From a virus: a stretch of 35,313 nt of DNA. The first letter of the stretch is position 1. Every line of letters begins with the position of its first letter. Below the pieces are notes generated by a model. That model searched no databases, was not told where the DNA came from, and saw only the letters and a list, made by a program, of their open reading frames with translations. The translations under genes were made by a program, and so were the position numbers. Below, one piece after another: positions 1 to 7,777 of this stretch. Location: positions 1 through 35,313 of IMG/VR virus record IMGVR_UViG_3300023178_002828. One strand, given 5' to 3'.

Positions 1-2
1 CA

Positions 3-230
3 ATCAAAGAACAGATTCCTTCATTTGAAATATTTTATAATGAAAATTATCAAGACCCCGATAAGAGAGATTATATTGTTTCAAATTCGAAGTTAGAATC
101 TAATGGTTGGATTCCTCAATATAGTTTAGATGATGGAATTAGTGAATTGATTAAAACTTATACAATACTAATTTCAGATTTAAGTTCAAAATATAGAAAT
201 GATTTTCCATTAGGTTATGGCATTAAATAG
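3..230 (+). CDS. C-terminal fragment of an NAD-dependent sugar epimerase/dehydratase (5' end outside window)
   Basis: The reading frame is open from the window edge to a TAG at 228-230, giving 75 residues. The piece with Ser-Lys-Leu-Glu, then GWIPQYSLDDGI, then ELIKTY resembles the last segment of extended short-chain dehydrogenases acting on nucleotide sugars, where a (K/L)GW.P.(Y/T)sL.dGi..l piece is usual. The two SDR genes further on end in a similar way. The Rossmann fold and catalytic residues lie outside the window, so the substrate cannot be inferred. Its last 14 bases overlap the next gene, so it is part of the same overlapping operon. The family call is fairly secure; the exact function is not. 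Confidence 0.6.
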   Translation: MKEQIPSFEIFYNENYQDPDKRDYIVSNSKLESNGWIPQYSLDDGISELIKTYTILISDLSSKYRNDFPLGYGIK

Positions 231-801
231 AAGTATATTTTATAAAGAAAGAAGCTGGAATGATTTTCACTTCTACAATGGCAGTGTTCTTAATGATATA
301 AAAATAGTACAACCTTCAATATATCATGAATATAGGGGTAGTATTTCTACAACATATCATTCAGATTACTATGATAGATTATTACCTGCTAACGAAAGAA
401 ACGAAGGATTGCAATTTAAACACGATAGATATTCAAAATCTAAGTTCGCGGTTTTAAGGGGATTGCACTATGATGATAAAACTTGGAAATTAGTAAGTTG
501 TTTACATGGTAAAATTTATCTTGTAGTATTAGATGTTAGACCTCACTCATTAACTTATGGTAAATGGGAATCATTTATAATTTCACCTGAAACGGGTACA
601 CAAGTTCTTGTACCGCCTATGTTTGCAAATGGACACTTTGTAATGGAAGATGATTCTATTTTTCATTATAAGATGGCATATAAAGGTGAATATAATGACG
701 AAAATAAACAAAAGACAATTTTATTTAACGATAAAAGATTTAACATAGATTGGCCAGTACAAAATCCAATCTTATCAAAACGAGATGCAAATGGAAATTA
801 A
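217..801 (+). CDS. RmlC-like dTDP-4-dehydrorhamnose 3,5-epimerase family protein (cupin)
   Basis: The 194-residue protein has the RmlC signature. RGLHYD at residues 81-86 contains the family's catalytic His (H84). K91 is in the KLV motif, LDVRP follows at 105-109, VPPMFANGHFV at 132-142 corresponds to the usual P-x-FAHGF block, and IDWP...P-x-LSKRD near the C terminus is also typical. The family epimerises C3 and C5 of a 4-keto-6-deoxy nucleotide sugar. FANGHF in place of FAHGF shifts a usually conserved His, so substrate or positional specificity may differ. The length is normal for the family. It overlaps the upstream epimerase by 14 bases and the next gene by 17, which suggests translational coupling. 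The family call is good; the exact sugar is unknown. Confidence 0.85.
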   Translation: MALNRSIFYKERSWNDFHFYNGSVLNDIKIVQPSIYHEYRGSISTTYHSDYYDRLLPANERNEGLQFKHDRYSKSKFAVLRGLHYDDKTWKLVSCLHGKIYLVVLDVRPHSLTYGKWESFIISPETGTQVLVPPMFANGHFVMEDDSIFHYKMAYKGEYNDENKQKTILFNDKRFNIDWPVQNPILSKRDANGN

Positions 802-1429
802 AAATTTAAATTATCACGAAGATAGATGGTCAGAAGGCAATTATTCAAAAGAGGATTTAATCAATTTTGAAGATGATATCATTTCTCATTGGGAAAATGG
901 AGAAATTACAGGTCCTATACATTTATCAAATGGAAACGAAGAACAACTAATAGAAATATTCAAAAAAATATCTCCAACTGATTGGGTATTTTCAACTTGG
1001 AGGTCTCACTATCATGCACTTTTACATGGTGTGGAAAAAGATAAACTAAAACAAAAAATTCTTGATGGTAAATCAATCACAATTGTAGATAAAGATTCCA
1101 AATTCTATGCATCTGCAATTGTAACTGGTACTTTACCTATTGCATTGGGAGTTGCTAAATCAATTAAGTACAATGGTGGTGATGATAAAGTTTGGGTATT
1201 TTTGGGTGATATGGCATTTGAAAGTGGAATCTTTTATGAAGTTCACAAATATGCAAGAAACTATGATTTGCCACTTCACTTTGTGGTAGAAGATAATGGT
1301 GTATCTACAAATACACCAACATTGGATACATGGAATGGGATTCAGAGAGATGTACCAGAAGATGTGATATATTATAAATACGAATCTAAGTACCCACATT
1401 ATGGAACGGGAAAATGGGTAGTATTTTAA
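785..1429 (+). CDS. Thiamine-diphosphate-dependent E1-alpha-like subunit, minimal form
   Basis: This 214-residue protein resembles the ThDP-binding (PP) domain of 2-oxoacid dehydrogenase E1-alpha subunits. Visible marks are WRSHYHALLHGV at 72-83, ASAIVTGTLPIALGVA at 109-124, the diphosphate/Mg motif beginning GDM at 141-143 and continuing to EDNGVS at 169-174, then TPT and PHYGTGKWV at the C terminus. Normal E1-alpha chains are well over 300 residues, so this is a pared-down version. The complementary pyrimidine-binding half is encoded at 5695-6243, four genes away. In sugar clusters, E1-like pairs can transfer a two-carbon unit from pyruvate to a keto-sugar, as in aldgarose biosynthesis. That role here is inference from context. 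A second in-frame ATG at 791 is an alternative start. Confidence 0.82.
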   Translation: MQMEIKNLNYHEDRWSEGNYSKEDLINFEDDIISHWENGEITGPIHLSNGNEEQLIEIFKKISPTDWVFSTWRSHYHALLHGVEKDKLKQKILDGKSITIVDKDSKFYASAIVTGTLPIALGVAKSIKYNGGDDKVWVFLGDMAFESGIFYEVHKYARNYDLPLHFVVEDNGVSTNTPTLDTWNGIQRDVPEDVIYYKYESKYPHYGTGKWVVF

Positions 1430-2655
1430 ATTTTATTAAGTTACCAAATACCAAATATAATGGTGAGGGGTTAGTTCATAAAAAAGATGATAATGTTCCA
1501 TTGTTTCATTTATCTATTTTTGAAAATTGGCTAACAGGCACCTCATATCAAATTAGTAATGAGTATCAAAAAGGTAAAAAAAACATTTTTTATATTGAAT
1601 GTTTTGAAGGATTAAAAAATTTTTATATAAAAGATGATTATACAAAGAAAACTATTTTAGATACACTACCAAACTCGTTATTAAAAAAAATACAAGAAGG
1701 TAAGTGTAAAATCCTTCTAACATCGCTTTCAGAATCGATTACATTTGATTACGAAATAATAGATAATATTGAAAAAGAACTAAAAAGATTTGATATTAAA
1801 AATGAATCTTTAATCTGCATGGAATCAAACTTTAGATATACACAAGAAAAAACAAAATTTCGATTTTTTGGTTCAAATCACTATTTTATACATTCTGCAG
1901 AAACATTTAATTTATTAGATGGTGGAATTACTGATTTGGGTTACCCAATCTCAGTACCAAATATATCAGAATGTAAAAATACAAAAAGAAATAAACATTT
2001 TTTGTGTTTTATGAGAAACACACAACGATTTCACAGACATTGGTTGTTGTTATATTTAAGACATGAAAACTTATTAGATAAATTTATATTATCCGCAATA
2101 AGAAAAATAGATAAACAATATAGTATAGATACACAAGGTAGTAAACTATCTCATTTAACAAAATATGTAGATGAGATGAATGAAAAAATTCCAATTGAGA
2201 TTGATACACATGATTTTCAAAATAAAATGGGATTTTCTACTCTAAATTGCTACAGAAAAAAAGAATATTTAGATTCTTATATTCATATTGTAACTGAAAC
2301 TTCATTTGAAGATGATATATTATTTTTTACTGAAAAGATTTCAAAACCAATAATTGGATTACAGCCATTTATTGTTTTTTCCAATAAAGGATTTTTAAAA
2401 CAATTAAAAGAATTTGGTTTTAAAACTTTTGATAAAATTATAGATGAATCTTATGATGAAGAAGAAGATAATGTTGAGAGATTTTTAAAAATTACAAATG
2501 AAATTAAAAAATTATCTTCATTATCATTAGATGAGTTACATGAATTATACATTTCTGTTTTAGATATATGTATATATAACAGAAACCATCTTAAAAAAAT
2601 ATACAAAGAAGATATGATGGATAAAAATATTAAGGTTATAGAAAATGAGTGGTAA
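1414..2655 (+). CDS. Putative glycosyltransferase-like protein, paralogue of 6233-7639
   Basis: The 413-residue protein has no textbook motif that I can name with certainty. Its second half contains FLCFMRNTQRFHRH, then YLDSYIHIVTET, FFTEKISKPI, a QPFIVFSNKGFLKQL block, GFKTF and IDESYD. The same ordered blocks occur in the 468-residue product at 6233-7639, so the two are paralogues. A TEK..KPI..xxPFI arrangement recalls the donor-site region of fucosyltransferase-type GT-B enzymes. Together with the sugar-gene neighbours this suggests transfer of the sugar made here. The N-terminal half is divergent. It overlaps neighbours by 16 bases upstream and 11 downstream. It could also be a non-catalytic relative; function is tentative. 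Confidence 0.5.
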   Translation: MGSILNFIKLPNTKYNGEGLVHKKDDNVPLFHLSIFENWLTGTSYQISNEYQKGKKNIFYIECFEGLKNFYIKDDYTKKTILDTLPNSLLKKIQEGKCKILLTSLSESITFDYEIIDNIEKELKRFDIKNESLICMESNFRYTQEKTKFRFFGSNHYFIHSAETFNLLDGGITDLGYPISVPNISECKNTKRNKHFLCFMRNTQRFHRHWLLLYLRHENLLDKFILSAIRKIDKQYSIDTQGSKLSHLTKYVDEMNEKIPIEIDTHDFQNKMGFSTLNCYRKKEYLDSYIHIVTETSFEDDILFFTEKISKPIIGLQPFIVFSNKGFLKQLKEFGFKTFDKIIDESYDEEEDNVERFLKITNEIKKLSSLSLDELHELYISVLDICIYNRNHLKKIYKEDMMDKNIKVIENEW

Positions 2656-3583
2656 AACAATATTAGTAACAGGTTGTAGTGGTTTAGTTGGAACTCACTT
2701 GGTAAACAAACTTCTACAAAAAGAATACATAGTGGTTGGTGTAGATATTAAAGAATCTACAAACTTACCACAAAATGAAAATTTTACATTTTTAAACTTA
2801 GATTTAAGAGATGTTGAAACGGTTGAAGCTCTTTTTCAAGAATTTGACTTTTATGGAGTTGTAAATGCATTTGGAATCAAAGGTTCACCAATCAGAGCAA
2901 AAGAAAGACCATTGGATTTTCTTGAACCATCTATAAAAGTTAATACAAATATTATAGAAAACTCTCACAAACACAATTGTTGGTTAGTATTTATGAGTTC
3001 GGTTGGCGTTTATGAACCAGCAGAAGAATTTGTAGAAGATACAGTATGGAAAACACTTCCATCACCAAACGATTGGTTTCCATCGTGGAGTAAAAGAATA
3101 CCAGAAATTTATTTGGAGGCATATAAAGTACAACACAATTGGGAAGATTGGACAATCGTAAGACCAGCAAATATTTTTGGTGAATATGATAACTTCGGTG
3201 AAGGTGCAACTGTAATCGGAGCAACTTGTAGAAAGGTTTATGAATCCGATGGTGAGATTGAAGCATGGGGAGATGGAACACCAACAAGAGATTTCATATA
3301 CGCTGGAGATGTTGCAGATGGTTGTATCAAATGTTTAGAAGATAAATTACATATAACAACTAACTTAGGTAGTGGTGAAGAAATATCAATCAAAAGAATG
3401 ATTGAAACTGTTGCTAAGGTTAGTGGTAAAGAAATAAAAATAAATTGGGATACTTCCAAACCCAATGGTGATATGAGAAGAAGAATGAGTACTAAGATAC
3501 AAGAACAATTCGGATTATTACCAAAACTTGGATTCGAAGAAGGTATAAAAGAAACATACAAATATTATGAACAAAACAGATAA
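2645..3583 (+). CDS. Extended SDR family NAD-dependent sugar epimerase/dehydratase, atypical active site
   Basis: The 312-residue protein starts with a Rossmann nucleotide-binding motif (TGCSGLVG, residues 9-16). It also has the FMSSVGVY strand with the active-site Ser (around 118-119), IVRPANIFGE at 171-180, WGDGTPTRDFIYAGDV at 208-223, and a GFEEGIKETY tail, all standard for UDP/GDP-sugar epimerases and dehydratases. The expected Tyr of the YxxxK pair appears to be missing. The aligned segment is FPSWSKR, with Lys at 150 and Pro at 146 where Tyr should be. Either another residue serves, the enzyme catalyses a different step, or it is a binding partner of the SDR encoded next. It overlaps the downstream SDR by 17 bases. 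Confidence 0.8.
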   Translation: MSGKTILVTGCSGLVGTHLVNKLLQKEYIVVGVDIKESTNLPQNENFTFLNLDLRDVETVEALFQEFDFYGVVNAFGIKGSPIRAKERPLDFLEPSIKVNTNIIENSHKHNCWLVFMSSVGVYEPAEEFVEDTVWKTLPSPNDWFPSWSKRIPEIYLEAYKVQHNWEDWTIVRPANIFGEYDNFGEGATVIGATCRKVYESDGEIEAWGDGTPTRDFIYAGDVADGCIKCLEDKLHITTNLGSGEEISIKRMIETVAKVSGKEIKINWDTSKPNGDMRRRMSTKIQEQFGLLPKLGFEEGIKETYKYYEQNR

Positions 3584-4559
3584 AATTTTAGTTACAGGTG
3601 CAAGTGGATTTATTGGTTCACGATTAATCAAGATGTTATACGAAAATGGGTACACCAACCTTAGAGCAACATCTTGGAGTAGAGATTTAAGAAACGATTT
3701 CGAAGGATGTGAAAATGTTGAGTTTTTAAAAGGAGATTTAAGAACTGCAGAATTTTGTGAAGAAGTATCAAAGGATGTAGATGTTGTATTTCATGCAGCA
3801 GCAAATACTTCAAATGCTTTAGATACAAAAGTGAATCCACTTCTTCATGTTACTCCTAATGTTGAAATGAATACAAACCTTATGGAACAAAGTTGGAGAA
3901 ACAAAGTTCGTAAGTTTATGTTTATTTCTTCTAATACAACATATCCAGATGTTGGTGAAGAGTATTGCACAGAAGATATGAATGTACAAACACCAAACAT
4001 CTATCCTGTTTACAAAGCAGTGGGTTGGATGAAGAGATATGGAGAAACTCTTTGTGAGTTCTTTTCAAATCAAATCCATGACCCAATGCAATGTGTAATT
4101 ATCAGACCATCTAACTCGTTTGGACCAAATGATAAGTACGATTTTGAAAAGTGTCATGTAACACCTGCGAATATCAGAAAAGTTGCAGATAATTTAAATC
4201 CAATTCCACTTTGGGGCGATGGTACTGAGGTAAGAGATATCATCCATGTTGATGATATGGTTAGTGGATTTATCACAGTTGCAGAAAATGTGGATACCTA
4301 TGATATCTACAATGTATGTTTTGGTAAAGGATATACTGTAATGGAAGTGTTAGAACTTATCAAAGAGATTGAGGGGAACGACAATCCAATTGAGTTTGTT
4401 AACAATAAAGCACCGATGATTCCAAAGAGATTATTATCAAATGAAAAATTATTAAAACTTGGTTGGAAACCAAAATACGATTTAAGAAGTGGATTAGAAG
4501 ATGCACTTCGTTGGTATAAAGAAAACAAAGACCAGTTTGACCCAAATTCAAGACCGTAA
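3567..4559 (+). CDS. Extended SDR family NAD-dependent sugar epimerase/dehydratase
   Basis: The 330-residue protein has the cofactor motif TGASGFIG (10-17), the FISSNTTYP active-site strand (119-127), an intact YPVYK catalytic pair (Tyr146, Lys150), RYGE at 157-160, IIRPSNSFGP, WGDGTEVRDIIHVDDM, and a C-terminal KLGWKPKYDLRSGLEDAL block. It is a complete, normal-length nucleotide-sugar epimerase, dehydratase or reductase. The YxxxKxxxExxxR-like spacing recalls GDP-L-fucose synthase-like members, but substrate cannot be assigned. Its stop shares one base with the next gene's ATG (TAATG at 4557-4561). It probably works with the adjacent SDR and the 3,5-epimerase on the same sugar. Confidence 0.87.
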   Translation: MNKTDKILVTGASGFIGSRLIKMLYENGYTNLRATSWSRDLRNDFEGCENVEFLKGDLRTAEFCEEVSKDVDVVFHAAANTSNALDTKVNPLLHVTPNVEMNTNLMEQSWRNKVRKFMFISSNTTYPDVGEEYCTEDMNVQTPNIYPVYKAVGWMKRYGETLCEFFSNQIHDPMQCVIIRPSNSFGPNDKYDFEKCHVTPANIRKVADNLNPIPLWGDGTEVRDIIHVDDMVSGFITVAENVDTYDIYNVCFGKGYTVMEVLELIKEIEGNDNPIEFVNNKAPMIPKRLLSNEKLLKLGWKPKYDLRSGLEDALRWYKENKDQFDPNSRP

Positions 4560-5698
4560 TGATTTCAACAATGATATTTGCAGGTTGTTCTTATACATGG
4601 GGACAAAGTTTGCATTTATATGGTGGTTTTAATGATGATAAACATCCTCGTGATGGGTTTTTCTATGACAAATTATTATTACCACATCATTATCAATATA
4701 ATGTAGATAATAGATTTGCAACAAAAGTTGCTGATTACTTTGGAAGAAAACCAATCGTGGCTGCTAGGAATGGAAATTCAAATCCATTAATGGTTACATG
4801 GATTTATCAAAAGTTAAAAGAAAATCCAAACACCGATTGTATTATAGTTCAGAGTACAAGTTTTGCAAGAGGATATAATCAACTTGGAGATGATAACAAA
4901 CAAATAGATGAATTTAATAAATTAATTAAGTTTGTAGAAGAAAAAGATATCTTAATAAGATTTATTCACATGGATTTGGGAGGTGAGCATTCTACATTAG
5001 AACTTTCAGAAGAAATTAAAAGTAGAACTATTTTATATGATAATAAATTGGATTTTTATCATACTATGTTAGTAGTAAACGAAAAAAGAGATTATAGAAC
5101 AATTGGTGCGGATTTCTCAAATAGTGATACACATTTTAATCTTAAGGGTCATGAGTATTTAACAAAAATTATTATTGAAGAATTAGAAAAAAGTAATTAC
5201 GAAAATGTTAAAAAAATAGAATTACCAAAGTTAGTAAAAAATAAAATTTTTAATAAGAATGATTTTGATTCATTATTGGATGTTGTAAAACATAATGATA
5301 AAAAACAATATTTACTATATTCTGTTGATAAAAATAATGTTGCTTATGATGAAGATTTGACTGATACTAATTTAATTGATGATGTAATCAAAAAATTACA
5401 AAATTTTAAATTATTAAATATTTGGTTAATGAAATATCCACCAAATTATAGTTTAGGATACCATCAAGATTCGACACACGATTCAAACAGATATGTTTAT
5501 GAAATACAGCCATCAGATAATTCATTTTTTGAATTTTTTAACTATAATAAAATATCTAAAATAGAAAATATTAATGATGATATATTATACATAGGTAATA
5601 CTTTTCATGATTTTAAAAATAATAGCAAAACAAATACAAGAATATCTGTGGTATTCGATACAAAACTAAAAATTAATAAAATAACAGATATATTATGA
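4559..5698 (+). CDS. SGNH-hydrolase-like domain fused to a 2OG-Fe(II) oxygenase-like domain
   Basis: The 379-residue protein shows two parts. Residues 1 to about 212 look like an SGNH/GDSL fold: GCSYTWG at 9-15 carries the block I Ser (S11), NGNSN at 71-75 fits the Asn block, and SDTHFNLKGHEYL at 189-201 fits the C-terminal Asp/His block. Residues from about 280 to 370 look like a 2-oxoglutarate/Fe(II) dioxygenase core: HQD at 302-304 (HxD), a distal His at 350 in NTFHDF, and Arg361 in RISVVFD as the likely 2OG-binding residue. The expected reactions are acyl/acetyl ester cleavage or transfer, and hydroxylation. The fusion in one chain inside a sugar operon is unusual. ATGA overlap (5695-5698) couples it to the next gene. 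The domain calls are pattern-based. Confidence 0.65.
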   Translation: MISTMIFAGCSYTWGQSLHLYGGFNDDKHPRDGFFYDKLLLPHHYQYNVDNRFATKVADYFGRKPIVAARNGNSNPLMVTWIYQKLKENPNTDCIIVQSTSFARGYNQLGDDNKQIDEFNKLIKFVEEKDILIRFIHMDLGGEHSTLELSEEIKSRTILYDNKLDFYHTMLVVNEKRDYRTIGADFSNSDTHFNLKGHEYLTKIIIEELEKSNYENVKKIELPKLVKNKIFNKNDFDSLLDVVKHNDKKQYLLYSVDKNNVAYDEDLTDTNLIDDVIKKLQNFKLLNIWLMKYPPNYSLGYHQDSTHDSNRYVYEIQPSDNSFFEFFNYNKISKIENINDDILYIGNTFHDFKNNSKTNTRISVVFDTKLKINKITDIL

Positions 5699-6243
5699 GT
5701 AAACCAGAATTTACACCATATGTAGATGCACTTACAGAAGCTATGAAACTTTGTATGGGCAATCCATCTACAATTTTTATTGGCCAACAGATTGTGTATT
5801 ACGGAAACCCAATGTCAAAAACCATTGAAGGTTTACCAAAAGATAGAATGATTGAAACTCCAGTAATGGAAGAAACTCAAATGGGAATGACAATGGGTCT
5901 TGCAATGACAGGACACCAAGTTGTTACTTTCTACCCAAGATGGGATTTTCTTATTCTTGCAGCAAACCAACTTATTAATCACTTGGATAAGTTAGAAGCG
6001 ATGTCTGATGGTGAGTGGAAACCAAACGTAATTGTAAGAGTTGGTAAAGGTTCTGATAAACCATTAGACCCTGGCCATCAACACAAAGCAAACTATACAG
6101 AACCATTCAAACAAATGTTAACAAATGTTACCATTCAAGATTTAAAATCATCAGAACAAATATTGCCTGCTTACAAAACAGCTTTATCTAAAGGTGGAAT
6201 ACATATATTAGTAGAATATCCTGAATTGTATTATGCAAGTTGA
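5695..6243 (+). CDS. Thiamine-diphosphate-dependent E1-beta-like (transketolase pyrimidine domain) subunit, minimal form
   Basis: The 182-residue protein matches the pyrimidine-binding domain of E1-beta/transketolase-type subunits. It has RMIETPVMEETQMGM at 51-65, with Glu59 in the position of the Glu that activates the cofactor aminopyrimidine. GLAMTGHQVV follows at 68-77, then AANQLINHLDKL at 89-100, IVRVGKGS, and a GHQHKANY loop. The C-terminal transketolase domain of a normal E1-beta (about 325 residues or more) is absent. With the PP-domain chain at 785-1429 it should form the smallest possible two-chain ThDP active site, comparable in size to sulfopyruvate decarboxylase subunits but E1-like in sequence. 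No E2 or E3 partner is encoded in the window, so a classic dehydrogenase complex is unlikely. Confidence 0.8.
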   Translation: MSKPEFTPYVDALTEAMKLCMGNPSTIFIGQQIVYYGNPMSKTIEGLPKDRMIETPVMEETQMGMTMGLAMTGHQVVTFYPRWDFLILAANQLINHLDKLEAMSDGEWKPNVIVRVGKGSDKPLDPGHQHKANYTEPFKQMLTNVTIQDLKSSEQILPAYKTALSKGGIHILVEYPELYYAS

Positions 6244-7639
6244 AAAAATAAAAAATCTGAATATAATTTATGATTTTAGAGGACCAAATGACTGGATTCC
6301 TAATGCATTAAATTACTATTATTCACAAAAATACTTTGAAAAAGATTTCGTATCAGATTTTGAATTACAAAATCATTTTTTTAAAAATTTTGTACAACCA
6401 TCTGTATTTAATGTATTTTTAAATTCAGACCATTTATTGTTTAATAAATTAACAATACATGATTACTTAAATAATACAAGATATAAAAATGATGTGTGTT
6501 TTTATCTCGTAGAGCCATTTGGTAATTTTAATCATTTTTTAGGAAAACAATTTGGAGGATTTTCAGAAAGTTGTTTTATAGATTTTATTTCGAAAGATAG
6601 TTTAAATAACATTAAAACAAATGATAATTTTTATCTTATTATAAACTATGGCACTGAGGGAGTATTTCCTATTGATTTTTTCTCTAATTTGTATGAAGTA
6701 TTAGAAAAATATGAAATACCAGAAAATAAAGTAATTTTATTATCATCCGCAGTTGATATTGAAACATTACATAAAAAAGTAAGAAACCATAATCCGAAAA
6801 AAGTAAAAATGGTTTACTGGCCATGGTCTTTACGATTTAAATCAAAAGAATTAAAAGAGATTTATGATGGGGTTGATTATAAATTTTGGGATGATATCGA
6901 CCAACAAAATAGTATTGTTAAATCTGAAGATTTAGATTCAAAAATTCGTAAAACAAAGTTTTTATTGATGAATAGAAGATTAAGACCTCAACGAATGATT
7001 TTGTTATGTTTGTTAGGTTTAGATTTTATAAAAGAAAACTTGGTTTCTTATGATATAAGTTTATTTGATAGAGAAAATGATTTATCATTTTACTTACATC
7101 ATGCAGGTGATGTTATAGGTGAGGAACTTTACGAAAAATCGTTTGATATTATAAACAATAAAAAAGAAACTATTGATTATGATGATATAAATTCTGTTTG
7201 GGGATTTAATTTTGAAAACAAACAACCTTACTTAGATTCATATATTAATATTTGTACCGAAACAAATTTTTATGAAGATGGTTTATACCTTTCAGAAAAA
7301 ACTTGGAAACCAATAGGACATTTACAACCATTTATACAAGTTAATAAAGCTGGTGCATTACAAGAATTACGAAATATAGGTTTTAAAACATTTTCACCTT
7401 TTATAAATGAAGAGTATGATAATGAACATAATGATGCGTTAAGAATAAAAATGATTTCTGATGAAATACTAAGATTAAATTCGTTATCAACTGAAGAAAT
7501 ACATAATTGGTATGATTCAATTAAAGATATACTTATACATAATCAATCTTTACTTTTTAAATATGCTGAAAGTAAACAAGATACTGAAAGAGAATTTATA
7601 ACAAACTTAAAAAATTATGTGGTTGATAAAAAAAATTAA
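6233..7639 (+). CDS. Putative glycosyltransferase-like protein, paralogue of 1414-2655
   Basis: The 468-residue protein shares its second half with the product of 1414-2655. The common blocks are KFLLMNRRLRPQRM, YLDSYINICTET, LYLSEKTWKPI, a QPFIQVNKAGALQEL block, GFKTF, NEEYD and the ...EILRLNSLS.EE helix. The first 200 residues are different and contain hydrophobic strands such as NFYLIINYG and KVILLSSAVD, compatible with an N-terminal GT-B lobe. Having two diverged copies at either side of the SDR/ThDP core suggests two transfer steps or two acceptors. The assignment is tentative because no catalytic residue can be named. It overlaps the previous gene by 11 bases and the following tiny gene by 23. 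Confidence 0.48.
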   Translation: MQVEKIKNLNIIYDFRGPNDWIPNALNYYYSQKYFEKDFVSDFELQNHFFKNFVQPSVFNVFLNSDHLLFNKLTIHDYLNNTRYKNDVCFYLVEPFGNFNHFLGKQFGGFSESCFIDFISKDSLNNIKTNDNFYLIINYGTEGVFPIDFFSNLYEVLEKYEIPENKVILLSSAVDIETLHKKVRNHNPKKVKMVYWPWSLRFKSKELKEIYDGVDYKFWDDIDQQNSIVKSEDLDSKIRKTKFLLMNRRLRPQRMILLCLLGLDFIKENLVSYDISLFDRENDLSFYLHHAGDVIGEELYEKSFDIINNKKETIDYDDINSVWGFNFENKQPYLDSYINICTETNFYEDGLYLSEKTWKPIGHLQPFIQVNKAGALQELRNIGFKTFSPFINEEYDNEHNDALRIKMISDEILRLNSLSTEEIHNWYDSIKDILIHNQSLLFKYAESKQDTEREFITNLKNYVVDKKN

Positions 7640-7733
7640 AGAATACTTAAAAAAAAGAAAGTTAAATAAGCAATATAAAAAAAGATTAGAAGAACTTCGT
7701 AAAAGAGACCCTTTCATTTATAAGAATCACTAA
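7617..7733 (+). CDS. Small, very basic conserved-looking protein (38 aa)
   Basis: The ATG at 7617 lies inside the end of the upstream gene, and the frame stops at TAA 7731-7733. The 38-residue product is rich in Lys/Arg with heptad-like Leu/Ile, and ends with KRDPFIYKNH. A short basic peptide with a DPFIY-type ending is familiar to me from T4-like marine phages, though I cannot confirm this by search. Overlap with the upstream gene (23 bases) suggests translational coupling. It closes the sugar run just before the first late-promoter-like element. The role is unknown; a nucleic-acid-binding or helical scaffold peptide would fit its composition. Confidence 0.5.
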   Translation: MWLIKKIKEYLKKRKLNKQYKKRLEELRKRDPFIYKNH

Positions 7734-7746
7734 TCTTTAAACATAT

Positions 7747-7758
7747 TATATTTATATA
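7747..7758 (+). promoter_or_regulatory. Late-promoter-like element TATATTTATATA
   Basis: An exact copy of the 12-mer that recurs before several transcription units in this window. It ends 19 bases before the ATG at 7778, immediately after the sugar cluster. T4 late promoters use TATAAATA, which is the reverse complement of the TATTTATA core here. The orientation relative to a gp55-type sigma is therefore open. Confidence 0.55.
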
Positions 7759-7777
7759 CTGATAAGGTATATTGAAT

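Noticed and set aside
5695-6243. Bacterial-type pyruvate dehydrogenase complex
   Set aside because: Both E1-like chains are minimal and no E2 or E3 is encoded, so a metabolic 2-oxoacid dehydrogenase is unlikely.
7772-7777. TTG start for the giant polyprotein
   Set aside because: ATG at 7778 is in frame with better spacing to AAGG (7764-7767); the TTG adds only two residues.
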